Shown here: in pieces, positions 11,905 through 22,605 of the stretch
Layout: every line of letters begins with the position of its first letter
Position numbering within the stretch: position 1 is the first letter of the stretch
Assembly: GCF_001540865.1 (NCBI RefSeq)
Contig: NC_033636.1
Location: 5,814,050 to 5,878,049, forward strand
Reading direction: 5' to 3'
Length of the DNA: 64,000 nucleotides
DNA from: Ananas comosus
Taxonomy: Eukaryota; Streptophyta; Magnoliopsida; Poales; Bromeliaceae
Made by a program: the position numbers and the translations under genes
Notes under the pieces: model-generated
Database searches by the model: none
Told to the model about the DNA's origin: nothing
Seen by the model: the letters and a program-made list of their open reading frames with translations, nothing else

Positions 11905-12502
11905 NNNNNNNNNNNNNNNNNNNNNNNNNNNNNNNNNNNNNNNNNNNNNNNNNNNNNNNNNNNNNNNNNNNNNNNNNNNNNNNNNNNNNNNNNNNNNNNN
12001 NNNNNNNNNNNNNNNNNNNNNNNNNNNNNNNNNNNNNNNNNNNNNNNNNNNNNNNNNNNNNNNNNNNNNNNNNNNNNNNNNNNNNNNNNNNNNNNNNNNN
12101 NNNNNNNNNNNNNNNNNNNNNNNNNNNNNNNNNNNNNNNNNNNNNNNNNNNNNNNNNNNNNNNNNNNNNNNNNNNNNNNNNNNNNNNNNNNNNNNNNNNN
12201 NNNNNNNNNNNNNNNNNNNNNNNNNNNNNNNNNNNNNNNNNNNNNNNNNNNNNNNNNNNNNNNNNNNNNNNNNNNNNNNNNNNNNNNNNNNNNNNNNNNN
12301 NNNNNNNNNNNNNNNNNNNNNNNNNNNNNNNNNNNNNNNNNNNNNNNNNNNNNNNNNNNNNNNNNNNNNNNNNNNNNNNNNNNNNNNNNNNNNNNNNNNN
12401 NNNNNNNNNNNNNNNNNNNNNNNNNNNNNNNNNNNNNNNNNNNNNNNNNNNNNNNNNNNNNNNNNNNNNNNNNNNNNNNNNNNNNNNNNNNNNNNNNNNN
12501 NN
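11905..12502. other. Assembly gap, 598 N
   Basis: An unbroken run of N. Nothing can be said about its content. Any open frame drawn through it is meaningless. Confidence 0.99.
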
Positions 12503-13012
12503 GGTTTACTACCGATTTGTTTTTGATGATAGAGCTTCCAAATCGACGATCGGCACCGTTGAACATGATCTAGACCATTTAAATGATCTAGTAATCAAAT
12601 TTCATGATTTTTTGGCATCACTAACTAAACGATCAAAGGGTCACAAAATCTATAATTTTAATGGCCAATATGGTGAGTTTGCTCGTTTAACGATATAGAA
12701 GAGTTCAAATCAATTAAATTTTTGTTAAAAAATTTATTAAACTATTTAAAATAAGATCTAGAACCTAGATCTCAAATATAAAAATTGTATCATCACTTTT
12801 TGAAGGATATTCATTTTCAGCCATTCATTTTTCTGTTCACTTGATGGACAAGAGAACAAAATCGAAAATGTGTAAAATTTGATTTTCAGATAGTTTAAAT
12901 AATTTAGATCATGTTTAACGGTGCCGATCATCAATTTGAAAGCTCTATTATCGAAAACAAATCGGTAGTAAACCGAGCCGTTTACTACCGATAGTATTCT
13001 AGCAAAACTCTA
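12503..13012. mobile_element. TIR element of the TA-bordered family (member 2, left end at the gap)
   Basis: It starts at the gap with GGTTTACTACCGATTTG and ends with CAAATCGGTAGTAAACC near 12960-12977, followed by a terminal block TACTACCGATAGTATTCTAG. Internal blocks GAACATGATCTAGACCATTT and AAATAATTTAGATCATG are mutually inverted, so the element is a long imperfect inverted repeat. It is non-coding. Confidence 0.6.
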
Positions 13013-13017
13013 TATGA

Positions 13018-13298
13018 GTTTGACTGGGCTACTATCGGTAATAAACGATTTGTTTTTGATGATAAAGCTTCCAAATCGACGATCGGCATTGTTGAACATG
13101 ATCTAGACCATTTAAATTATCTAGAAATCAAATTTCATGATTTTTTGGCATCACTAACTGAACGATCAAAGGGTCACAAAATCTATAATTTTAATGGCCG
13201 ATATGGTGCGTTTGCTCGTTTAACGGTATAGAAGAGTTCAAATCAATTAAATTTTTGTTAAAAAATTCTTTAAACTATTTAAAATAAGATCTAGACTC
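13018..13298. mobile_element. TIR element of the TA-bordered family (member 3, cut at an N)
   Basis: A second copy of the element at 12503 begins at TGGGCTACTATCGGTAATAA and shares GATCTAGACCATTTAAAT and CATGATTTTTTGGCATCAC. It stops at the single N at 13299, and the sequence beyond comes from a different subfamily. The missing half suggests an assembly join. Confidence 0.55.
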
Positions 13299-13299
13299 N

Positions 13300-13575
13300 T
13301 AGAAAATTATTTTTACTATTTAGAGTAAGATCAGTACCTCTGATCTTAAATTTAAGTTTTCTATCATAATTTTTTATAAGATTTTTATTTTCAGCTGTTC
13401 ATTTTTAGACTACTCGTTTGATAGGTAAATGATTCCGAAAAGTTATGAAATTTAGTTTCCAAATACTTTCAATAGTGTAGATCAAGTCTAACGGAGCCGA
13501 TCGTTGATTTGGAACTGGCATCATTGAAAACAACTTTGTAGCATGGAGGCGTCCGTGCTACCGATAGTATACTAG
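13300..13575. mobile_element. TIR element of the TA-bordered family (member 4, right half)
   Basis: Only the right half is present. It resembles 11350-11640 (TTTTTATAAGATTTTTATTTT, GTGTAGATCAAGTCTAACGG, ACAACTTTGTAGCATGGAGG). It ends in a (CT)n(TA)n microsatellite at about 13582-13631. Confidence 0.55.
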
Positions 13576-13578
13576 CCT

Positions 13579-13631
<53 letters not shown>

Positions 13632-13632
<1 letters not shown>

Positions 13633-13772
13633 TTTTTGAGAGACATGTACCATGCTACCTGCTTCATTTTTTTTTTAGAAATAAATTTAACTGAAAATGT
13701 GAATCAACTACGGTTCGAACTTGGGACCTCGGATAATAACCACCAAGCCTTTTGCCACTTTCACTGGGGACG
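13632..13772 (-). mobile_element. tRNA-derived SINE (copy a)
   Basis: Read on the minus strand: a tRNA-like head with an A-box-like AGTGAAAGTGGC, a B-box-like AGTTCGAACC, then GTTGATTCACATTTTCAGTT, a TTTATTTCT block, GAAGCAGGTAGCATGGTAC and a terminal A run. The same order recurs at 30384, 32885, 42122 and 46338. RNA polymerase III promoter boxes plus an A-rich tail define plant SINEs. I cannot name the family. Confidence 0.7.
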
Positions 13773-13905
13773 TAGGTTTAGGGCTGATATTTTGACTTTA
13801 GGGTTTAGGGTTTACATTTTAGGGCTTAGGTATTAGGGTTTACATTTTAGGGCTTAGGTATTAGGGTTTTAGGGTTTGATATTTGAGTTTAGGATTTAGG
13901 ACTTA
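13773..13905 (+). repeat. Interstitial telomere-like (TTTAGGG) degenerate tract
   Basis: Many TTTAGGG, TTAGGG and TTTAGGA units are packed in about 130 bases, including a duplicated ~29-bp piece (TTTACATTTTAGGGCTTAGG ...). TTTAGGG is the plant telomere repeat. The tract is degenerate, internal and adjacent to a SINE. Confidence 0.65.
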
Positions 13906-15122
13906 CATCTTTGTTTGGTTCGAGGTTAAGGGGGGGATAACCCCTTAACCCCGAAGTTAATCCCTAACCGGGGTGGGGTTAACAAACCCCACCCTTATCA
14001 AGTTATCGGGTTAAACCCACACCCCCACCCTCCTCCCCTCCGATGGAATTGGGGGGGGATTAACTTTAATCCCACCTAGAGATGTCAACGTGTCGGATTC
14101 AGGGTGGATTTTCAAAAACCCGAACTCGAATCCGACTCCAAACCCGAGAGCCAAATCCGAACGCGAACCCGAACCCGACGGATTTTAAAAATCCATATTC
14201 AAACCCGAACCAGACCAAAAATTTGAAACCCGAACCCGAACCCGAAAATTTGAACCTGAAACAATTATTTTTTTTTACAATATTTCAAAATATATTATAT
14301 TAAATCTTAATTTTTAAAATACAAATTCAAATATAACATCTAATATATATATATATATATAATTCAAAATAAATTTGGGTTCGGGTTCGGGTTCGGATCG
14401 GGTACAGTCAAAATTCATATCTGAATCCATGTCCATTGGGTTTCTATTTTTACTATCTATATCCAAATCCATATCCATTTAGTATCGGATATATCTATTT
14501 CATACGGGTTCGGGTTCGGATAAACTTTTGGATATCTAAACCCATTGACATCCCTAATCCCACCCCAATTCAAATTTTTAATTTAAATTTTTAATTAAAA
14601 TTTTAAATTTGATTTTTTAAATTTAAATTTGTATTTTAATTTTTTTAAATTTAAAGATTTGTAAGCTTAAAATTTTGACATTTAATTTCAAATTATTAAT
14701 TTTAAATTTTAAATTTTAAATTATTATTTTTAATTTTTTAAATTTAAAATTTAGTATTTGATATTTTTAAATTTAAATTTAATCATAAATTTAAAAATTT
14801 AGAACTTCAAATTTTTGAATTTGAGATTTAAAAATTAATTTTTATTTTGAATTTTTAAAATTTTAAAGTTATTAATTTAAATTTAAAATTTTAATTATAA
14901 AATTTAAATATTTAAATTTAAATATAAAGTTATTTTTTTATTTATAACAACTCATTATCCTTCTTATCCCATCTACTCCAACCAAATACTATTTTATTTA
15001 TATCTGGACTAAACCCAATTCTCAACCAAATACAAAATCACTCTAACCCTACCTTAACTCTGAACTTAACCATATCCCTGGAATAACTAGTTCTTACTTA
15101 ACCCCGAACCAAACGAATAGGG
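13906..15122. mobile_element. Harbinger/Tourist-like TIR element with AT-rich core, split by a hAT MITE
   Basis: Inverted ends TTGTTTGGTTCGAGGTTAAG and TTAACCCCGAACCAAACGAA. The core from about 14566 to 14940 is almost entirely A/T. It is interrupted at 14077-14556 by a hAT MITE. Ends resemble those of 23740-24715 and 47220-48476. No coding capacity is seen. Confidence 0.55.
14077..14556. mobile_element. hAT-type MITE, 480 bp, 8-bp target duplication
   Basis: Ends TAGAGATGTCAACG and CATTGACATCCCTA are inverted copies. ATCCCACC flanks both sides (14069-14076 and 14557-14564), the 8-bp duplication expected of hAT elements. The interior is a repetitive AACCCGAACCCGAA block on the left and its inverse GGGTTCGGGTTCGG on the right. 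The open frame here is a by-product of that repeat. Confidence 0.85.
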
Positions 15123-15475
15123 TTTAGTGGGTGGTTAATTGAATAGTATGATCCAAACAATGAAATTGATTAAAGTATAGATCTAACAGCTAAAAAATCG
15201 ATAGCAACAGAGTCCAAATACTATTAATAGTATTCCAGCTCAACTCCAACGGCTACAATCTTATTAATAGCACAAAGCACTTGATGCTACCAAGTTTTTC
15301 GCCGTTAGATCTAACTCTTTGACCATTTCATCCTTTAGATGATACTATTCCACCAATCACCCACTAAATCTTAGGGAATTATTATCATCCTAAACACACA
15401 TCCCTGCATTCAAGGGCCGAAAATCTAAGAACACTAATGAATTGTTACTATTAATAGTATTCTAATCAAGTTCTA
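15119..15475. repeat. Two partial copies of a small MITE, head to head
   Basis: The segment 15119-15235 matches the right part of the element at 23231-23463 (GTGGGTGGTTAATTGAATAG, AGATCTAACAGCTAAAAA, ACTATTAATAGTATTCCAGC). The segment 15250-15475 matches the same element in reverse (GCCGTTAGATCTAAC, ATTCCACCAATCACCCACTA). It is non-coding. Confidence 0.5.
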
Positions 15476-16264
15476 TACACATTTGTATATATAAGTTATA
15501 AACAGGTTAACCTGGTTTCACGGATGAACCTGAATACAAACTGTTTAATAAACAGATTAATTTGTTTCTGATTCAATTCAATCTCAGCTAAACCCAAATA
15601 GCCAACTTTTTGTTGGACCGTTTCGGATTGAGAGGAAATAGTGACACTCCTAATAAATTAAGATTACGAAATATCAAAATATTTTACTTTCCAATCATGT
15701 TTAATCAAATAACCGCAACAGAGCCAAGCCATAAAATTACTTTCCCTGGTAGATACGAGGCTGTACAATACCTTCCCCATTCCACTCTTACTCGGAATAG
15801 TTTTCATTATAATAGTTATTAATTACGTAATTGAATATATTTCAACATAACTATACTTGCTCCGCAGAAGAAAAAAAAATATATATATAATATAATAATT
15901 ACACATTAAATAATATTTTTAAAAATATTTTTTTTTGTACTTTTATACAATAGAGAGATTTAATATAATGCTGTAAATTAGGTGTGTTACAACTTACAAC
16001 TGTCACGGAGTATGCTTTGTCCCCTCGTGTCGCCTGCACTCATCCTTTGCCAGCTGCAACTAGGGAAGTGAACGTACATCTCCCTACAATTTATCCCTGC
16101 ACTTGGTACATGGATATATCCGTGGACCACCACCTATCAACCATTCAGTAAATATTATATTTATATTTCAATAAATTGAGTATTGGCTTTTCAAATCGGT
16201 TTCGAGTAGCTGATGATGGATAGATTTGATCCAATCTTTGAATAAAATGGATAATCATACCGTA

Positions 16265-16507
16265 TTATTATTAGAGTTGTTTGGTTGTACGTAGTTATAA
16301 CTGCACTGCGATTAGAACTACATGCATATTCAAGTCCGGTGCTTAGTTTGGTGCATTTGAATTTAATGCTGCAGTTGGAACTACAGGAAGAACCCAATTG
16401 TAAAGTTAGAACTATTTACAAATTGGCTATAATTTCAACTGTAGCAATTGAGTTGAGCGACTTAAAAAAAAGAAGAAGATAAATTTACCTATATAATTTC
16501 TTTTTAA

Positions 16508-16547
<40 letters not shown>

Positions 16548-17255
16548 AGAAAGAATTAGGCTAGTACATTCTTAGAAGTATTGGGCTCTTCGTACTTCCA
16601 AGTCGTTTTTGATGATTAGACTTTTGAATCGACGATTGACTCCGTTAGACTAAATCATATTCGAAGTATCTAAAAAATAAATTTCATAATTTTTTTATAT
16701 CATTTACTTAGTAATCGAAAAGGCTCAAAATCAAGGGCTGAAAATAAAAATCTTACAAAATGTGATGATATGTCACTAAAATTTTAATTTTAGATCAAAG
16801 ATGTTGATCTTGTTTTATATCGTATAAAGAATTTACCATCAAAATTTTATATAATTTAGATATTTCTACACCATTAAACTTATAAACGGCTTACTACAAC
16901 CATTAAAATTGTTGATTTTTGAGTTCTTTCGATCACAAGGCAAATGATATAAAAAAATCACGAAATTTATTTTTTAAGTACTTCAAATACTCGGGATCTA
17001 GTCTAATGGAATTGATTGTCGATTTGAAAGTCCCGACATTGAAAACGACTTAGAAGCACAGAAGGCTTTGTGCTTCTTAAAGCATACCAGCCTAACCCAC
17101 ATATAGAGTTATATATTTATATTGGAGTTAATCCTATCTTCGCATATATGAAGTGATAAAATTTTCGTAACACCTTTTTTAATTGCATGAAACCAAACAA
17201 ATAAATGATAATTACAATATTTTCTATTACATCGAACCAAACAAGACACATATAG
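16265..17255. mobile_element. TTTGGTT-ended TIR element, split by a TA-bordered MITE
   Basis: The left end GTTGTTTGGTTGTACGTAGT and right end ATCGAACCAAACAAGACAC are roughly inverted. The left part resembles 21224 (TAGTTATAACTGCA, GCATGTAGTTGG-like blocks). Inside, 16555-17098 is a later insertion. It is non-coding. Confidence 0.4.
16555..17098. mobile_element. TIR element of the TA-bordered family (member 5)
   Basis: Inverted ends TTAGGCTAGTACATTCTTAG and AAGCATACCAGCCTAAC with inner GTCGTTTTTGATGATTAGAC / GACATTGAAAACGACTTAG. A long (TA)n tract abuts the left end (about 16510-16544). Internal blocks match the other members. Confidence 0.6.
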
Positions 17256-17456
17256 TTGTAATTGCTACATTTCCAACTGCGTATATTTTCAAATATATTG
17301 CATTTCTAATTTTATTTTATTATCAATTAGTGGATTCAGCCTAATTTAACAATTCATTAGGCGAAGACAAAACTAATTCGGAATAACAAGCCTCCCAACG
17401 AGCCATTATTGCTGGAGAACTACCCCACTCTTTTAATTAGTTTTATCCCTTCAAAC

Positions 17457-19806
17457 TAAGGATGTTAACGGTTCGGATTCAGAACGAATTTTTAATAACC
17501 CGAACCCGGCAAAAAATTTAGAACTTGAACCCGAATCCAAAATAATGATTTTTCTTTTTAATATTTCAAACTATATTATGTTAAATCTAAATTTTTAAGA
17601 GACAAAGTCAAATATAACATCAAATTTTAATGGCCAATTTGCATAAAAAATTCACTTATTTTGGACTTTTGCAAAACCGTGCCACCTTTTTTTTTTTTTA
17701 TAGATTCGGTCCGCTTTTTCAGCAAACTGACCAAAATACCCTTATACCTTTTTCTCTCTCCTCTTTTTTTTTTTTTTCTCTTCGACTCTCCTCCACTGTC
17801 TCCGACGGCGACGCCTCTCTTACCCTCCTTCGCCTTTCTCGTCCTCTCCCTCTCCCTCCTCCTCTGCCGCCTCCGACGACGATACATCTTCACCGGCGCT
17901 GACGCCGACGCTGACACCGTGGAGGTCACTGTGGCGCTACAGCCTTGGAGAGGGGGGTCCTCAGCGGGATCGTTGCCGGCACCGTGGCCGTTGGCAGAGA
18001 GGGGTGACCAAAAAATTATAAAGAAAGCAAGAAAAAAAATAAAGATAAAAAATTATAGAAAAAATGATGAAGATGAAATTGCATCGTTAATTGAAAAAAA
18101 AATTATAAGTTGTATTACTTAAAATTTAAACTGTAGCTTTAAAATGAAAATTACACTTTTTAAACGAAAATTACACTCTTTGGGAGATAGTTTCTCCTCT
18201 TATTGTACTCTTTCAGATGTAAACTGCATCCATTAAGATGAAAGTTACACTCTTTAAACGGAAGTTGTACTGTTTCTCCTTTTGTTGTACTATTTTTCCT
18301 CTTGTTACACTATTTTTTATCTTAAACTGCACCACTTTAAGAGATATTTATACTGTTTCTCCTCTTGTTGCACTGTTTCTCCTCTTATTGTATTATTTTT
18401 CCTCCTGTTACACTATTTTTATCTTAAACTGCACCCTTTAAGAGGAGAAATAGTGTAACAAGAGGAGAAATAGTATAACAAGAAAAAAACAGTGCAACAA
18501 GAGGAGAAACAGTATAAATATCTCTTAAATTGGTGAAGTTTAAGATAAAAAATAGTGTAACAAGAGGAGAAATAGTGCAACAAGAGGAGAAACAGTGCAA
18601 CTTTTATTTAAAGAGTATAATTTTCATCTTAGTGGTGTAGTTTATATCTGAAAGAGTGCAATAAGAGGAGAAACAGTGTAAATATCTCTCAAAGAGTGTA
18701 ATTTTCGTTTAAAGAGTGTAATTTTCATCTTAAAGCTGCAGTTTACATCTTAAGTAGTGCACCTTATAATTTTTTTCGCAGTTAACCATGCAATTTTATC
18801 TTCATCATTCTTTTTCTATAATTTTTTATTTTTATTTTTTTTTCTTGCTTCTTTTATAATTTTTTTTGGTCATCCCTCTCCACGACGCTGGCGACGATGC
18901 CGCTAAGGATCCCCCGCTCCAAGGCTGCAGCGCCGCAGTGACCTCCACAGTGTCGGCGCCGGCGTCGGCGCCGGCGAAGATGCATAGTCGTCGGAGGCGG
19001 CAGAGGAAGAGGGAGAGAGAGAGGGAGAGGACGAGAAGGGCGGAGAAAGGCAAGAGAGGCGTCGTCGTCGGAGACAGTGGAGGAGAGTCGAAGAGGAAAA
19101 AAAAAAAAGAGTCGAGGCGCAGCCTCGGCAGGGTCGGAGGCGAGGAAAGTGCGGGGGTGTGCAGGCGAGGGTAAGGATGCGTAGGCATATTGTCGGCGCC
19201 GGCGAAGATGCGTCGTCGTCGGAGGCGGCAGAGAAGGAAGGAGAGGGAGAGGACGAGAAGGGCGGGGAAGGCGAGAGAGGCGTCGTCGTCGGAAACGGTG
19301 GAGGAGAGTCGGAGAGGAAGAAAAAAAGAGTCGCGGTGCGGCCTCGGCAAGGTCGGAGGCGAGGAAGGTGCGGGGGTGTGCGGGCGAGGGTAAGGATGCG
19401 CCGGACAAGCCGCCTCCTCCACCTCCGCCGCTCTCTGGGAAGAGAAAGAAAAAAAGAACGAGAGAAAAAAAAAGAGGAGAGAGAAAAAAGTATAAGGATA
19501 TTTTGGTCAGTTTGCTGAAAAAGCGGACAGAATCTGCAAGAACGAAAAAGGTTGCCTGGTTTTGCAAAAGCCCAAAATAAGTGGATTTTTTATGCAAATT
19601 GACCAATTTTAATACATATATTATATATAATTTAAATAAATTCAGGTTCGGGCTCAGGTCGGGTACAGTCAAAATTCATATTTGAATCCATATTCATTGG
19701 GTTTTTATTTTTTGATATTCATATTCGAAACTATATTCGCTTAGCGTCGGATAAATTTGTTTTGTTCGGATTAGGATTTTGATAAGATTACCCATGGACA
19801 TCCATA
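17457..19806. mobile_element. hAT-type MITE carrying a 2-kb fold-back insertion, 8-bp target duplication
   Basis: Ends TAAGGATGTTAACGG and CATGGACATCCATA are inverted copies and relate to the hAT MITE at 14077. CTTCAAAC flanks both sides exactly (17449-17456 and 19807-19814). About 170 bp of the left arm and 200 bp of the right arm belong to the MITE itself. Everything between 17631 and 19605 is a separate fold-back element. Confidence 0.85.
17631..19605. mobile_element. 1975-bp fold-back element, almost one giant inverted repeat
   Basis: The ends TGGCCAATTTGCATAAAAAA and TTTTTTATGCAAATTGACCA are inverted copies, flanked by ATTTTAA on both sides (17624-17630 and 19606-19612). The complementarity continues inward through a GC-rich block (about 17740-18000 paired with about 18870-19440) and an AAAATTATAG block. 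A central block of TGTAACAAGAGGAGAAA-type repeats around 18130-18760 is itself palindromic about ~18440. The right arm holds an extra direct duplication of its GC-rich block (about 18955-19170 and 19190-19395). The Pro/Arg-rich open frames on both strands are a consequence of the GC-rich repeat. No transposase is seen. The large hairpin could be a small-RNA source (inference). Confidence 0.85.
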
Positions 19807-19814
19807 CTTCAAAC

Positions 19815-21223
19815 AGGTAGCGGACAATGGCACCTACCTCACATACGCCACTCAATCAAGCCCACCTCCCTTAGTTCTCACCTGCTTCTCATCGTAACTA
19901 AACTCACAGCATCGAAGACTTGACTTGTTTAATTAAACAATCTTAATGATCTTCGAAAGGAGGAGTGCTTACAAAACGATTCAAGATCAGAGGATTAACA
20001 GGCAGCAGCGCCGTCTCCTCGTCGCAACGGAGAGTCTGCGCAGTTTACAGCCCTTCTTCCATCCGGGCTGTCTGTCAGCCGGTGCTGTAAACCGCACGAC
20101 TCTTCGTTACGGCGAGCAGACTTGATCTGGGTAGAAACAAGTAAGCGCGCAGGTAGCTTCCGATATATTAATTCATCTTTACCTTTGGGCCCTGTTTGGT
20201 TATCAAAATCAGATATACAATGATAGCATATTCAGTATACAAAATTTTCTTTTACGATTGAAAGACAAGTATTCGATTTTTCTTCTTTGAAAACTCTTGA
20301 TATCTATAATTTTGTAGGATAATATATTTTACCCGCATAGTAATTTATTTTCTTTTCTTGAAAAAAATAATTTGAAGGCCGAATAATATACCAAATATAA
20401 GTTATTTTAGGATAATTTGCTCCGACTTTAAAATAAGGTCTAAGTGTAAATCAATCAGATGTAGGGTTAGCATTTGTGTTAATTCGATTGATGCAAACGG
20501 CCACATTAGTGGGCTAATTAATTTTAGTTGCACTTTTTTTTTTAACAAAAAATTTGGGGCAATTAAAAATAAATTCTTATAAAATTAGAATTAATATTGC
20601 ATATTTATTATATGTATTCCTACAAAATATTGAAATTTGCAAATACATTCTTTGACTAGTCAGAGGGCTCCATATTTTAATTAAAAAAACTATTTTGCCC
20701 TTTCTCGACGCTCCTATAAACACAGCAATCAAATAATCTTAAGTGTTATAGCTTGATCCTATCATTACAATTAGTTGTCATTAGTGGTCACGATAAGGAT
20801 AAAATAGTCATCATAATATTAAAATAAGAAAAATTTTGGCTGGTCTAGAAATATATTTACAAGTTTTAAAATTTGCAGTAATATATCAAATATTTTTTAA
20901 GTTCAAAGGAATAAATATGAAACATCCCACACTTTGTGGGGATATAGCATAAATTTCTAATCATGTAATTAGTGGATAAGTGTGGATAGGCCACATTTGG
21001 GTTTGTGGAGTTAGTGGCCCAAATTGGTTGGAAAGAGGTCAAAGAATTGGATTTACTAGTTAGTGAGGTGAGTTAATTTGTTTCCTAGAGGAAAATGGAT
21101 ACGTACCACTTATGTTAACAGCTAAAATTGTACACAAATAAGCTTTGTGTAACTACTCTGACATTATTCTCAAACTTACGAATTAAGCCTTTGACTTGTG
21201 GCATTTAGTTCATCTTTTAGGGA
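19815..21223. other. Intergenic DNA, no gene recognised (holds one hairpin)
   Basis: Apart from the hairpin at 20013-20121, this is AT-rich sequence with short frames only. A GGGCCCTGTTTGGTT sequence at about 20186-20200 looks like a single MITE end without a convincing partner. Confidence 0.4.
20013..20121 (+). ncRNA. Candidate miRNA-like hairpin
   Basis: The 5' arm (20013-20051) and 3' arm (20084-20121) pair over about 38 positions. CGGAGAGTCTGCGCAGTTTA opposes TAAACCGCACGACTCTTCG, with one bulge and several G:U pairs. The loop is about 32 bases. Size, pairing and loop fit a plant MIRNA precursor. It does not match any mature plant miRNA I can recall. Several mismatches are of G:U type, consistent with an RNA structure. 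A short fold-back transposon remnant is the alternative. Confidence 0.4.
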
Positions 21224-21621
21224 CCGTTTGGTTAGATGTAATTATAAATGCAGTATAGTTAGAGATGCATGTAGTTGGAAATACAGCAGTTATAACTATA
21301 TGAATCTTATTTGGTTGGATGTAGTAAAAAGCGCTGCAAGTATAAATAATTTGTTTGGTTACATGCAGTTAATAAATAATTTTTAAAATTTTATTATTTT
21401 ATATATATGATGGTGAGATTACCTCCAATGTAAAAAAGAAAAATAATTTTTGTTTAAAAAATATTGAGCAGGTAAGCATACCTTTTATTTAAAATCACTC
21501 TCTCCAACGGCTGTAGTTGGAACTGTGACTAATTTGGATGTAGTTCGAACTGCTGTAGTTGGGCCTACTCCTGCAGTTTCTACTGTAGCAGTTGGAGTTA
21601 AATACATCAAATCAAACACGA
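21224..21621. mobile_element. TTTGGTT-ended MITE
   Basis: The left end GACCGTTTGGTTAGATGTAA and the right end TTAAATACATCAAATCAAAC are imperfect inverted copies. The interior is rich in GTAGTTGGA / TCCAACTAC-type blocks and in TGCAGTT motifs shared with 16265-17255. The right end touches the TRIM at 21623. Confidence 0.5.
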
Positions 21622-21622
21622 T

Positions 21623-22024
21623 ATAACGACCCAGCCCACTAGCAACAATAACTCGTTGGGCCCAACTACAGCCCAAAGTGCTTAAACCCAGTTATTATTA
21701 CTAGTGTCTAAGTCTCTTATAAACCCAATGACAACCCCATTCCCATCCGATGTGGGACTATTGGGGTGTCACAGACTCCCCCTGTTAAGGCCCTGACGTC
21801 CTCGTCAGTCCAATCACACACCCCGGGTAATGTGAGACTCATCTCGCTAGCCCGTCATCCAGACCCTGGCTCAGTCGAGACTCGCCACACATGTCTAGCT
21901 GGTGAACCGGCTCTGATACCAAATGTAATGACCCAGTCCACTAGCAATAATAACTCGTTGGGCCCAACAACTGGCCGAAAATGCTTAAGCCCAGTTATTA
22001 TTACTAGTGTCTAAGTCTCTTATA
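21623..22024 (-). mobile_element. TRIM retrotransposon, minus strand, 5' LTR cut at an N
   Basis: The 3' LTR is 21623-21773 (151 bp; read on the minus strand it starts TGTGACACCCCAATAGTCCC). The 5' LTR begins at 21924 and matches for 101 bases until the N at 22025. The primer-binding site TGGTATCAGAGCC, complementary to initiator tRNA-Met, is at 21909-21921 (minus strand), directly inside the 5' LTR. A purine tract AACAGGGGGAG precedes the 3' LTR. The internal region is only about 150 bases and has no ORF, so this is a terminal-repeat retrotransposon in miniature. Confidence 0.8.
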
Positions 22025-22025
22025 N

Positions 22026-22059
<34 letters not shown>

Positions 22060-22061
<2 letters not shown>

Positions 22062-22605
22062 GAATAGGTTACTATACTATTTATAGTACCGAAGCTCTAG
22101 TACTATAGTCTTATTTTCGATTTTAGGGTGTTCAAATTAATGATCCATACCGTTAAATATGATCTAGGGTATATGAAGTTCTTAGAAATAAAATTTTAGT
22201 TTTTTCAAACATCGTTTACTTAGTAAATAAATTATGTCAAAATGGACGGTAGAAATTGAATAATCTTTAAATTTGAGAATAAGACTTTTAAATTCAAGAT
22301 CAAGAATGTTAACCTTAATTTAGATAGTTTAAAATATTTTCTATCAAAATTTGAAGAAATTTATATTCTTCTATATCGTTAAACTCAAAACTCGTGATAG
22401 TAGCCATTGAAAATTGACAATTTTGAAATAATTTGATCATAAAAAATTATGTCGAAAAAATATAACATTTTATTTCTAAAAATTTTAAATACCCTAGATC
22501 AGTTTTAACGGTGTGGATCGTTGATTTGAATACCCTAAGATGAAAAACCAGACTATAGTACCGGAGCCCCGGTATTACAGATAGTATATGTGTCTAGCTC
22601 TATAT
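22060..22605. mobile_element. TIR element of the TA-bordered family (member 6)
   Basis: Inverted ends GGTTACTATACTATTTATAG and GATAGTATATGTGTCTAGC with inner CTATAGTCTTATTTTCGAT / ATGAAAAACCAGACTATAG. Conserved internal blocks CCGTTAAATATGATCTAGGG and CTAGATCAGTTTTAACGG. (TA)n tracts lie just outside both ends (about 22040-22061 and 22601-22617). Confidence 0.6.

Noticed and set aside
11722..12573. Long frames across the N run
   Set aside because: They are open only because N has no stop codons.
14082..14303. Asn/Pro/Glu-rich frame
   Set aside because: Translation of the AACCCGAACCCGAA repeat of a hAT MITE.
17627..19672. Pro/Ser/Arg-rich open frames on both strands
   Set aside because: They lie in the GC-rich arms of the fold-back element, mirror each other by the inverted repeat and contain no domain.
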